A program made the position numbers and the translations under genes. Source: an uncultured Oscillospiraceae bacterium (GTDB taxonomy: Bacteria > Bacillota > Clostridia > Oscillospirales > Oscillospiraceae). From it: 6,506 nucleotides of DNA. Below, piece after piece: positions 1 through 6,479 of the stretch. The notes beneath the pieces were generated by a model. The model was not told the origin of the DNA and did no database searches. It was given only the letters and a program-made list of their open reading frames with translations. The stretch lies in NCBI GenBank assembly GCA_934515035.1, contig CAKSXP010000104.1, forward strand, positions 1-6,506, given 5' to 3'. Every line of letters begins with the position of its first letter. Position 1 is the stretch's first letter.

Positions 1-16
1 ACCGTCAAATTGTACA

Positions 17-58
17 AAAAATCGCGATGAATTTAGTCATAAATTCATCGCGATTTTT
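17..58. terminator. Perfect hairpin, likely bidirectional intrinsic terminator
   Basis: Arms 17-35 and 40-58 are perfectly complementary over 19 bp with a GTCA loop. The A-run at 17-21 and T-run at 54-58 make it read as an intrinsic terminator on either strand. It probably ends a gene lying left of the window and insulates the protease gene. Confidence 0.8.
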
Positions 59-85
59 ATAGATAAAAATAGTGTATTTTTGCCT

Positions 86-100
86 TACTATGATATAGTA
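86..100 (+). promoter_or_regulatory. Possible extended -10 promoter within a short inverted repeat
   Basis: TACTAT-GAT-ATAGTA is an inverted repeat, and it contains TG-A-TATAGT (91-99), which fits an extended -10 element for a housekeeping sigma factor. No good -35 is present at 16-18 bases upstream (about 70-77). It lies in the only clearly AT-rich part after the terminator. If used, the leader would be about 235 bases. An alternative weak match is TTGCCT at 80-85, without a good -10. Confidence 0.35.
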
Positions 101-187
101 TTAAAGAATATTGTTGCTTCCGATCCGAACGGACAGATATATGAAAGCGCAGAGACCGAGAACCTTTTACGGGTCGGGACAAGCCGA

Positions 188-209
188 TGCGAAGGGACGT
201 CCCTTCGCA
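188..209. repeat. 22-bp perfect palindrome
   Basis: The core GCGAAGGGACGTCCCTTCGC (189-208) is self-complementary, with one more T-A pair outside. As DNA it could be a dimeric operator; as RNA it would need to open a few central bases to form a hairpin. No T-run follows, so it is not a simple terminator. Confidence 0.75.
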
Positions 210-234
210 CGATATAGTGAATAACTATATCGTG
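208..234. repeat. 11-bp inverted repeat with 5-base spacer
   Basis: Arms CACGATATAGT (208-218) and ACTATATCGTG (224-234) flank GAATA. The arms share GATATAGT with the promoter-like site at 92-99. It abuts and shares two bases with the preceding palindrome, so as RNA the two hairpins cannot both form fully. Operator or leader hairpin are both possible. Confidence 0.7.
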
Positions 235-326
235 ATGCGGCTTTCCGAACAGTGAACGGGCGTTTCGCGGCCGCGCTTTTATCGCGGAGGTTTCGGCCGG
301 ACGGGAGCGGACATGTATTTTTTCAT

Positions 327-334
327 AGGGAGGA
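327..334 (+). promoter_or_regulatory. Strong ribosome binding site of the protease gene
   Basis: AGGGAGGA contains the GGAGG core (329-333), with 7 bases to ATG 341 but only 4 to the in-frame TTG at 338. This spacing decides the start codon in favour of ATG. Confidence 0.9.
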
Positions 335-340
335 ATTTTG

Positions 341-427
341 ATGGCAAAATCCAAGCTGTCGAAACGGCTGCTTGTGCTCGTGCTTTCGCTGGTAATGCTC
401 ATGAGCCTCGCACTGCCTGTCTCTGCT
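341..427 (+). other. Sec signal peptide coding segment
   Basis: Residues 1-29 show a basic N-region (K3, K5, K8, R9), a hydrophobic Leu/Val/Met core (10-25) and a Pro-Val-Ser-Ala end. The expected signal peptidase I cut is after Ala29, before VEPGE. There is no lipobox cysteine, so this is not a lipoprotein. Confidence 0.9.
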
Positions 428-3400
428 GTTGAGCCTGGTGAGAACTCCGGCCTCAAGGTAGAGAAGGTCGACAACAGCCTTGTTTCGGCCGACCTCAGCG
501 AGAGAGAAGTCTCTCAGAAGGAAGAACCCACTTATCAGCCTGACGATATCGTCCGTGTGTCGATCGTGCTCGAAGAGCTCCCGACACTCGAGGCGGGATA
601 TGCAGCTGCCGGTATTTCCGAAAACACCGCTGCAGTATCCTATCGTGACGGACTGAAGCAGCGCCAGAACACGATCGAAAAGACCATCTCGACCCAGGCA
701 CTGGGCGGAGACGAGCTCGACGTCGTGTGGAACCTGACGCTCGCGGCAAACATCATTTCCGCGAATGTCCCTTATTCCGCGATAGAGGACATCAAGGATG
801 TTGCCGGCGTCAAGAAAGTCATTATTGAAAATCAGTATTCTCCCGACGTTGCAAGCGTCGGTGCGGCTGATCCCAACATGTCGACCTCTTCCGCAATGAT
901 CGGAAGCGGCACTGCCTATGCCGCCGGATACACCGGCGCCGGCAGCAGGATCGCTGTTATAGACACCGGTACTGATACCGATCACCAGTCCTTCAGCGCG
1001 GCCGGCTATGAGTATGCGCTCAGGCAGAACGCCGAGGCAAAGGGCATGTCCTATGAGGAGTATGTCGCAAGCCTTAACCTGCTGGATGCTGACGAGATAG
1101 CCGATAAGCTTGACCAGCTCAATATCGCCGGCAAAGCGAGCGCGGCTGAGCTTTACAGGACCAGCAAGCTCCCGTTCGGCTACAACTATGTTGACAACGG
1201 ACTCGAGATCACCCACGATTATGACACCCAGGGCGAGCACGGCTCCCACGTTGCAGGTATCGCAACTGCCAACAGATACATAGCGTCCGGCGACGGCTTT
1301 GTTGCAGCGCTTGACTCTGTAAAGACCCAGGGCGTCGCACCCGATGCGCAGCTGATAACCATGAAGGTATTCGGCAAGGGCGGCGGTGCTTACGATTCCG
1401 ACTACATGGCCGCTATCGAGGACGCTATCGTTCTCGGCTGCGACAGCATCAACCTGTCCCTCGGCTCCGGCAACCCCGGATCCTCCGTGAACGCGGATTA
1501 TAAGAAGATCCTCGACAACATCGCCAAGAGCGCCGCGGTCGTCACCATGTCCGCCGGCAACTCCGGCAACTGGGTCGAGAACGCTGCTAACGTCGGCTAT
1601 CTTTACGCTGACGACGTCAGCCTCGACATGGTCGGATCCCCCAGCTCCTACACCAACTCCATGAGCGTTGCGTCCGTCGATAACGTCGGCTCGACCGGCA
1701 ACTACATCGGCTTCGGCGACACGAAGGTGTTCGTGACCGAGACCAACGGCTATACCAATGCGCCTATCGCCTCGCTCGACACCAGCGCCGACGGCAGCGG
1801 AACGGAATACGAGTATGTATTCTTCGAAAACTACGGTGCGGACGACAAAGGAAACAGCCAGCTCGACGCCTATAAAGACGTCGTCGATGGCAAGGTCGTT
1901 TTCGTTTCCCGCGGCACCTCCTCCTTCTATCAGAAGCACGATGCCGCCGGAGCAGCCGGCGCTGCTGCCTGCGTTGTTTACAACAACCAGGCCGGTACCA
2001 TCAGCATGGATCTGTCCAGCAGCACCTCCAAGATCCCCTGCGTCTCCATCACCGAGGCTGACGGAGCGTGGATAAAGGAAAACTCCACGGCTGTTTATGC
2101 CGAGGACGGCGAGACTGTCCTGTATTACACCGGCACGCTCACCGTTCCCGCTTCTGTCGCCAGCGTTGTGAGCGACAGCGAATACTACACCATGAGCTCC
2201 TTCAGCTCCTGGGGCGTTCCCGGCAGCCTTGAGCTCAAGCCCGAGATCACTACCCCCGGCGGAAACATCTATTCCGTCAACGGCGCAGTTGCCGGCGGCA
2301 CCTCTTATGAGAACATGAGCGGCACCTCCATGGCAGCGCCCCAGGCCGCGGGTATGGCCGCGCTCGTTGCGCAGTACATCCGCGAGAACGGTCTGGCCGA
2401 AAAGACCGGCCTCTCCCCCCGCCAGCTCTCCCAGTCTCTGCTGATGTCCACCGCAGAGCCCCTGATGGAGGAACACAAGATGACGGATGGAAGCAGCAGC
2501 TACTATTACTCCATCCTTAACCAGGGCTCCGGCCTTGCAAACGTGGGCGACGCGGTCGCGGCCGACAGCTATATCCTCATGGCGGACGGCTCCAGCGCCG
2601 GCGCTGCGGACGGCAAGGTCAAGGCTGAGCTCGGCGACGACCCCGGAAAGTCCGGCACCTACAAGGTTTCCTTCTCCATCAATAACCTCAGCGGAGAGGA
2701 AGCGGAGTACGAACTTTCCGCCGACGTTTTCACGCAGGATATCTTCAGCTACAAGGACACCCTGTATCTTGACACCTGGACCGCACCTCTTGCCGCCACT
2801 ATCGAGTGGAACGTTGACGGCACCGTCATCGGCAACGAGACGACCACCGGTCTGGCCGACGTCAACAAGGACGGCGTGATCGACGAGAACGACGCCCAGG
2901 CTATCCTTGAGTATGTCGCGGGCAACGACGTGGATATCGACACCGACGCCGCGGACCTCGACAGCGACTACAAGGTCACCACCTATGACGCATATCTCTA
3001 TCTGAACGCTCTCACCAGAGGCGTTATCACCCTGCCTGCCGGCAGCTCCGTCAATGTTACGGCCACGATAAAGCTCAGCAGCTATGCCAGAGACATCCTG
3101 TCGTATTACGAAAACGGCGCGTATGTCGAGGCTTATATCTGGGCAAAGGAAGCCGCCACCGAAGAGGGCGTCGAGGGCACCGTGCACTCCATCCCCGTAC
3201 TGGGCTTCTATGGCAGCTGGTCCGCTCCTTCCATGTATGATGTCGGATCTCTTGCCGAGTTCTGGTATGGCCTTGAGGAGAGGGACCCCTATCTGCCCGA
3301 CTCCGACGGCTATCCGGATATGTTCAACAACTTCGCCACTATAAAGTATGCAGGCAATGCCAGCGAGTATTACTACTTCGGCAACCCGCTTACCGACGAT

Positions 3401-6274
3401 GACGAGTACCTGCCCGAGCGCAACGCCTTCAATAACTCGAACGGCGATGCTATCAGCAAGTATTATTTCTCCAGCATCCGCAATGCCGGCGGCGCGATCT
3501 ATCAGATCACCGATGCAGAGACCGGAGAGGTCTATCTCCGCGAGGAGCTCGGTTATGTCTCCAGCGCTTATTATTACAGCAACGGCGGCGCATGGAGAAG
3601 CACCGACAAGACGCTCAACCTCAACTGGCAGGGCACCGACGGCGACGGCAAGAAGCTGCCCGAGGGCACCACTGTCAACATCTCTCTGATACTCGCTCCC
3701 GAGTATTACGCCGGGGCGGACGGCACCTACAATTGGGACAGCCTGACCTCCGGAATCCTTGGTGATGGCGCATACCTCACCACCATGACCACGATCGACA
3801 ACACCGCGCCTGAGCTGCTGGATGTCACCTTCGACAAGGAAGCCGACACCATCAGCGTCACCGCAAAGGACAACGAGTATATCTCCGTCATCGCCCTCTA
3901 CAACAAGACCGGCGAGAAGGACCTTGCTTTCGTTGCTCCCAACCAGACGACTCCCGGCACGTCTGCCGAGAACACCTTTGATCTGAGCGAGATCGAGGAC
4001 GAGTATATCCTTGTTGCGGTTTATGACTACGCCATGAACCAGTCCACCTATAAGATCTGGAGAAATGCTGACGGCGAGACCGGCACCGAGCCCACGTCCA
4101 TCACTCTCGATCCCACTGCGCTGACGATCTATAAGAACAACACCGCCGCCATCAAGGCGACTGTTGAGCCCTGGATCGCGGACGATTCTCTGGTCTGGAC
4201 CTCCTCCAATGAGGATGTTGCGACCGTCAACAGCAACGGCGTTGTGACCGGCGTCGACAAGGGCACCGCGACCATAACCGCCGCGTCCGCAGTCAATCCG
4301 GAGATCACGGCGGAATGCACTGTGACCGTCGAGACCATCAATGTCACCGTCACCGGCGCGCTTCAGGATAAGGCCGGTAACCCGCTCCTGTTCACATGGG
4401 ATATGGGCAATGAAGACACCTGGACCAAGTACGCCGACCTGAGCACCGACATCAACAGCACCGCATATGACTTTGTCAACGGAACCATGTATCAGATGAA
4501 CACCAGCGGCGTGCTCTATAAGGTCAATCCGGAGACAGGCGAGACCCTCGCCATTTCCGATGCCGCCGCTGCGTTCGGTGCTCCTCTGGATGACATGGAC
4601 TATGCCGCATACACCAGCACCCAGACTGAAAGTGATATCCTTGTCGGTGTCTATGGCGCACAGTTTGTGTACTCCGATCCCGCAATGGGCAATACATTCA
4701 ACCAGGGCTGGAATCTGGGAGGCTATCTCTCCCTCTATGCAGGTGCAAGCAACTTCACCGCAGTTGCATGGGTTGGCTACACTGCCTCCGGCCGTGACGT
4801 GTTCTACTGCATGACTGACAACGGAACCGTCTGGATCATGCAGATCGATTTCAGCACTGGCAAAGCCGGCATGAACTACATCAAGAGCGATCTGGATCTG
4901 AGCTTCCCCGGATATGACAACGCCTACTACTGCTCCATGATCCTGGGCGATGACGGCAACCTCTATCTGAGCTACTTCACCGGCGATACCAACCAGATAT
5001 ACATGCTCGTTTACGATGAAGCCGCAGGCGAGTATAACGCCAGACTGCTCGGCGACGTCGGCGCTGACGTATGGCCCTGCTCGCTTCTGGGCGTTTCTCC
5101 CAACGAGAGCGCGGATACCGACTCCATGCGTGTCTACACCGGCAGCACCGAGTCCGTTGTTGAGACCGAAGCACAGCAGATCACCTTCACCGGCAAGAAC
5201 GCCGCTTCCGAGCCGGCTACCAAGCCCGAGACCGCAGAGGTCCAGAACGTCAACGTCAAGGATTACGTCGTTAAGACTCCTGTGACCGGCGAGATCGAAG
5301 CTGTCGGCGTGCGCGAGACCGAGCGTGTATACCTCGACGTTGAAGCCGATGCATCCACCAACGGCCTCATCGAGGTCGAGTATGACGCCTCTGTCCTCAC
5401 CTTCGAGCGCATCGAGGGCGGCAAGGTCGCCTACTATGCATGGAATGCCGACGAAACCAACGCGAAGATCGTCGTGGCCTACGCGGCAGAGACCGCCGTT
5501 GACGGCAAGGTCTGCACCGCAGTGTTCTCCTATGACAAGGACACCTGCCCGGATACCACCAAGGTCACCGTGACCACGAAGGAAGAGGGCGACAACTTCA
5601 CTGCTTCCTCCGAGGATATCACCATCACGCTTGTCGAGGCGCCGGTCATCATCGTGAACCCGACCACGCCGACCGATCCCAAGCCCGATGATCCCAAGAC
5701 CGACGACAAGTGCGACGGCGGAGCAAACTGCCCGTCTGCCAAGTTCGCCGATGTCAACACCGGCCTCTGGTACCACGAGGGCATCGACTATGTGCTCACC
5801 AAGGGCCTGATGGAAGGCGTTTCCGCGAATTCCTTCGCGCCGAACACCGTCACCAGCCGCGCAATGGTCGTGACCGTCCTCTACCGCATGGCGGGCTCCC
5901 CGGCGGTCTCCTCCGAGAATCCGTTCAAGGATGTCGCTTCCGGCGCATGGTATCATGACGCTGTTATCTGGGGCTACACCAACGGCATCGTTAAGGGCGT
6001 TTCCGCCGACGAGTTCGACCCGAACTCCAGCGTAAGCCGTGAGCAGCTTGCAGCGTTCCTGTACCGCTATGCCGAGTTCACCGGCAAGAGCGTTAGCGCA
6101 AAGGACGATCTGTCGTCGTTCGCCGACGCCGGAAACGTTTCCGCCTGGGCGCTTGACTCCGTCAAGTGGGCGGTTGCCGAAGGCCTGATCCAGGGCACCG
6201 GTACCGGCCTCGAGCCCAAGGGCAGCGCGACCCGCGCACAGTTTGCGACCATGCTCATGCGTTACAGCAAATAA
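341..6274 (+). CDS. SLH-anchored subtilisin-like (S8) surface protease with dockerin and cohesin-like modules
   Basis: Secreted serine endopeptidase of the lactocepin/C5a-peptidase type, expected to act outside the cell on proteins or peptides; the substrate cannot be told. Seen: signal peptide 1-29 (Lys/Arg start, Leu/Val core, VSA cleavage site); I9-like propeptide about 67-166; S8 catalytic domain about 190-715 with Asp208 (VIDTGT), His300 (HGSHVAG), oxyanion Asn407 (AGNSGN) and Ser663 (GTSMAAP), so the triad is complete; PA domain about 470-600 between His and Ser; Fn3-like domain from about 760 interrupted by a dockerin (836-894) and followed by the family motif GFYGSW (955-960); lactocepin-like beta domains about 1024-1240; BIG2 1250-1331; propeller-like 1332-1590; cohesin-like 1654-1765; SLH x3 1801-1977. 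ATG 341 is preferred over in-frame TTG 338 because the Shine-Dalgarno lies 7 bases before it. No LPXTG sortase signal is present. There is no adjacent gene, so it is probably monocistronic. Family assignment is very secure; the roles of the accessory modules are inferred. Confidence 0.96.
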   Translation: MAKSKLSKRLLVLVLSLVMLMSLALPVSAVEPGENSGLKVEKVDNSLVSADLSEREVSQKEEPTYQPDDIVRVSIVLEELPTLEAGYAAAGISENTAAVSYRDGLKQRQNTIEKTISTQALGGDELDVVWNLTLAANIISANVPYSAIEDIKDVAGVKKVIIENQYSPDVASVGAADPNMSTSSAMIGSGTAYAAGYTGAGSRIAVIDTGTDTDHQSFSAAGYEYALRQNAEAKGMSYEEYVASLNLLDADEIADKLDQLNIAGKASAAELYRTSKLPFGYNYVDNGLEITHDYDTQGEHGSHVAGIATANRYIASGDGFVAALDSVKTQGVAPDAQLITMKVFGKGGGAYDSDYMAAIEDAIVLGCDSINLSLGSGNPGSSVNADYKKILDNIAKSAAVVTMSAGNSGNWVENAANVGYLYADDVSLDMVGSPSSYTNSMSVASVDNVGSTGNYIGFGDTKVFVTETNGYTNAPIASLDTSADGSGTEYEYVFFENYGADDKGNSQLDAYKDVVDGKVVFVSRGTSSFYQKHDAAGAAGAAACVVYNNQAGTISMDLSSSTSKIPCVSITEADGAWIKENSTAVYAEDGETVLYYTGTLTVPASVASVVSDSEYYTMSSFSSWGVPGSLELKPEITTPGGNIYSVNGAVAGGTSYENMSGTSMAAPQAAGMAALVAQYIRENGLAEKTGLSPRQLSQSLLMSTAEPLMEEHKMTDGSSSYYYSILNQGSGLANVGDAVAADSYILMADGSSAGAADGKVKAELGDDPGKSGTYKVSFSINNLSGEEAEYELSADVFTQDIFSYKDTLYLDTWTAPLAATIEWNVDGTVIGNETTTGLADVNKDGVIDENDAQAILEYVAGNDVDIDTDAADLDSDYKVTTYDAYLYLNALTRGVITLPAGSSVNVTATIKLSSYARDILSYYENGAYVEAYIWAKEAATEEGVEGTVHSIPVLGFYGSWSAPSMYDVGSLAEFWYGLEERDPYLPDSDGYPDMFNNFATIKYAGNASEYYYFGNPLTDDDEYLPERNAFNNSNGDAISKYYFSSIRNAGGAIYQITDAETGEVYLREELGYVSSAYYYSNGGAWRSTDKTLNLNWQGTDGDGKKLPEGTTVNISLILAPEYYAGADGTYNWDSLTSGILGDGAYLTTMTTIDNTAPELLDVTFDKEADTISVTAKDNEYISVIALYNKTGEKDLAFVAPNQTTPGTSAENTFDLSEIEDEYILVAVYDYAMNQSTYKIWRNADGETGTEPTSITLDPTALTIYKNNTAAIKATVEPWIADDSLVWTSSNEDVATVNSNGVVTGVDKGTATITAASAVNPEITAECTVTVETINVTVTGALQDKAGNPLLFTWDMGNEDTWTKYADLSTDINSTAYDFVNGTMYQMNTSGVLYKVNPETGETLAISDAAAAFGAPLDDMDYAAYTSTQTESDILVGVYGAQFVYSDPAMGNTFNQGWNLGGYLSLYAGASNFTAVAWVGYTASGRDVFYCMTDNGTVWIMQIDFSTGKAGMNYIKSDLDLSFPGYDNAYYCSMILGDDGNLYLSYFTGDTNQIYMLVYDEAAGEYNARLLGDVGADVWPCSLLGVSPNESADTDSMRVYTGSTESVVETEAQQITFTGKNAASEPATKPETAEVQNVNVKDYVVKTPVTGEIEAVGVRETERVYLDVEADASTNGLIEVEYDASVLTFERIEGGKVAYYAWNADETNAKIVVAYAAETAVDGKVCTAVFSYDKDTCPDTTKVTVTTKEEGDNFTASSEDITITLVEAPVIIVNPTTPTDPKPDDPKTDDKCDGGANCPSAKFADVNTGLWYHEGIDYVLTKGLMEGVSANSFAPNTVTSRAMVVTVLYRMAGSPAVSSENPFKDVASGAWYHDAVIWGYTNGIVKGVSADEFDPNSSVSREQLAAFLYRYAEFTGKSVSAKDDLSSFADAGNVSAWALDSVKWAVAEGLIQGTGTGLEPKGSATRAQFATMLMRYSK
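908..2485 (+). other. S8 catalytic domain with inserted PA domain
   Basis: Approximate bounds are residues 190-715. The Asp208/His300/Ser663 triad and oxyanion Asn407 sit in well-conserved subtilisin contexts. The 92-residue gap between Asp and His holds a helical, charged insert ending in PFGYNYVDNG, like that of lactocepin-type proteases. About 363 residues separate His and Ser; the extra length is mostly a PA domain (about 470-600, with DGKVVFVSRGT at 516-526 and IPCVSITEADG near 565-575). In this family the PA domain is thought to influence substrate access. Nothing suggests inactivation. Confidence 0.93.
2846..3022 (+). other. Type I dockerin module inserted inside an Fn3-like domain
   Basis: Residues 836-894 contain two calcium-loop/helix repeats. 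Repeat one is D840-x-N842-x-D844-G-x-I847-x3-D851, followed by the helix AQAILEYVAG. Repeat two is D872-x-D874-x-D876-Y-x-V879-x3-D883, followed by AYLYLNALTRG. Both loops keep the acidic ligands expected of dockerins, which bind calcium and dock onto cohesins. The flanks look like two parts of one Fn3-like domain: GTYKVSFSINNLSG before (772-785), VITLPAGSSVNVTATI after (895-910). The module therefore appears inserted rather than appended. Dockerin identity is strong; the reading as an insertion is inference from the flanks. Confidence 0.85.
4088..4333 (+). other. BIG2 bacterial Ig-like domain
   Basis: Residues 1250-1331 show the standard BIG2 pattern: TSITLDPTALTIYKN at the start, a central VWTSSNEDVATVNSNGVVTG, then KGTATITAAS and a closing CTVTVE. 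Such domains are common spacers or adhesion modules in surface proteins. Here it separates the protease part from the C-terminal modules. Confidence 0.9.
4334..5110 (+). other. Unassigned beta-rich, propeller-like region
   Basis: Residues about 1332-1590 match no family I can name. The stretch is rich in Tyr, Trp, Gly and Asp and has loosely repeated blade-like units: VNGTMYQMNTSGVLYKVNPETGE (in two parts, 1379-1389 and 1390-1401), DILVGVYGAQFVYS (1432 on), DVFYCMTDNGTVWIMQ (1485 on) and GDDGNLYLSYF (1536-1546). Short beta hairpins with DG/NG turns followed by an aromatic-containing strand suggest a quinoprotein/YVTN-like propeller. Only about four or five units are visible, so the fold may be partial or something else. 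A role in ligand binding is only a guess. Confidence 0.5.
5300..5635 (+). other. Cohesin-like domain
   Basis: Residues 1654-1765 read as a cohesin/CBM-like beta sandwich: RVYLDVEADAS, then NGLIEVEYDASVLTFERIEG (1675 on), then AKIVVAYAAE and GKVCTAVFSYDKD, ending in KVTVTTKEEG. The YD-x-SVLTFE segment followed by a short alternating-strand block and a xG-x-ltaxF-type strand is characteristic. Cohesins bind dockerins, but this fold is also used without dockerin binding, so partner binding is not shown by the sequence. A Cys pair, C in KVCTA and C in DTCPD, lies within it. Confidence 0.6.
5741..6271 (+). repeat. Three tandem SLH domains (cell-wall anchor)
   Basis: SLH1 1801-1852 (KFADVNTGLWYHEGI, GLMEGVS, SRAM), SLH2 1861-1913 (PFKDVASGAWYHDAV, GIVKGVS, SREQ), SLH3 1926-1977 (SFADAGNVSAWALDS, GLIQGTG, TRAQ). 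Each keeps the conserved Arg of the ITRAE-type motif. Three SLH units form the usual trimeric binding unit for pyruvylated secondary cell-wall polymer. They follow an Asp/Pro/Lys/Thr linker (about 1768-1790) and a C1791-x5-C1797 pair, and end right at the stop codon. Confidence 0.95.
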
Positions 6275-6313
6275 CAGGCGCAGAGTCTGAGCAAAACCAA
6301 ATAACTATTAAGG

Positions 6314-6346
6314 AACGGCGTGACTTCGGTCACGCCGTTTCTGCTT
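6314..6346 (+). terminator. Intrinsic terminator of the protease gene
   Basis: Perfect 11-bp stem AACGGCGTGAC / GTCACGCCGTT (6314-6324, 6329-6339) closed by a TTCG tetraloop in C(UUCG)G context, followed by the T-rich tract TTTCTGCTT. It begins about 40 bases after the stop codon. The T-run is interrupted, but the stem is strong. Confidence 0.85.
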
Positions 6347-6366
6347 GTCAAAAGAGCCTCGCAGAG

Positions 6367-6386
6367 TTTGCGCCCGCAGGCGCAAA
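6367..6386. repeat. Inverted repeat downstream of terminator
   Basis: TTTGCGCC / GGCGCAAA, 8 bp perfect, loop CGCA. A run of six T lies 14 bases after the stem, too far for a standard terminator. Function unknown. Confidence 0.6.
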
Positions 6387-6400
6387 TGAGATCAAAGCCA

Positions 6401-6431
6401 TTTTTTCCGGTGACATGTGCGTCGGAAAAAA
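6401..6431. repeat. Inverted repeat with T-run and A-run arms
   Basis: TTTTTTCCG / CGGAAAAAA, 9 bp perfect, 13-base spacer. The arms are weakly pairing and the T-run is on the wrong side for a + strand terminator. Function unknown. Confidence 0.5.
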
Positions 6432-6456
6432 TACTTCTCAGTCCGCGAGTGTGCAA

Positions 6457-6479
6457 GTTGTCCGCTGAAAGCGGACAAC
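6457..6479. repeat. 10-bp hairpin near the right edge
   Basis: GTTGTCCGCT / AGCGGACAAC, perfect 10 bp with a 3-base GAA loop, flanked by similar CGAGTGTGC (6446-6454) and CGAGTGCGC (6479-6487). It could be an extragenic palindrome or an element of a neighbouring gene beyond the window. Confidence 0.6.

Larger units (their letters stand above)
101..326 (+). other. Probable 5' leader, no gene
   Basis: No open frame with a ribosome binding site is seen here. The sequence changes from AT-rich to GC-rich and contains two abutting inverted repeats (188-234) and a GC-rich palindrome CGCGGCCGCG (266-275) that can alternatively pair as CCGCG (271-275) with CGCGG (283-287). I do not recognise any riboswitch or T-box consensus. 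Confidence 0.4.

Noticed and set aside
101..326. Known riboswitch or T-box in the leader
   Set aside because: I looked for the common consensus pieces (c-di-GMP, SAM, TPP, cobalamin, guanidine, fluoride, T-box) and found none convincing.
338..340. In-frame TTG as the start codon
   Set aside because: It is only 4 bases from the GGAGG core, while ATG 341 is at the ideal 7 bases.
88..474. 128-codon - strand frame across the leader and signal peptide
   Set aside because: Ser/Arg/Thr-rich with no domain, and it runs over the protease start, its ribosome site and the leader repeats.
323..5956. 1877-codon open frame on the - strand, overlapping nearly the whole protease gene
   Set aside because: Its codons are exact reverse complements of the sense codons, and it stays open only because the sense gene has no TTA, CTA or TCA. 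The product is low in complexity with no recognisable domain, whereas the + strand protein is rich in identifiable domains.
5741..6271. CRISPR array or nucleotide-level tandem repeat
   Set aside because: The repetition is at protein level only (diverged SLH units); there are no regular identical repeats with spacers.
6200..6274. LPXTG-type sortase anchor, as in classical lactocepin or C5a peptidase
   Set aside because: The C-terminus is SLH3 ending in MRYSK, without the LPXTG motif, hydrophobic segment or basic tail.
6262..6456. 64-codon - strand frame in the 3' flank
   Set aside because: It crosses the terminator and two inverted repeats and gives no recognisable protein.
6166..6468. 100-codon + strand frame running past the stop codon
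   Set aside because: It begins inside SLH3 in another frame and reads through the terminator hairpin; the composition is not protein-like.
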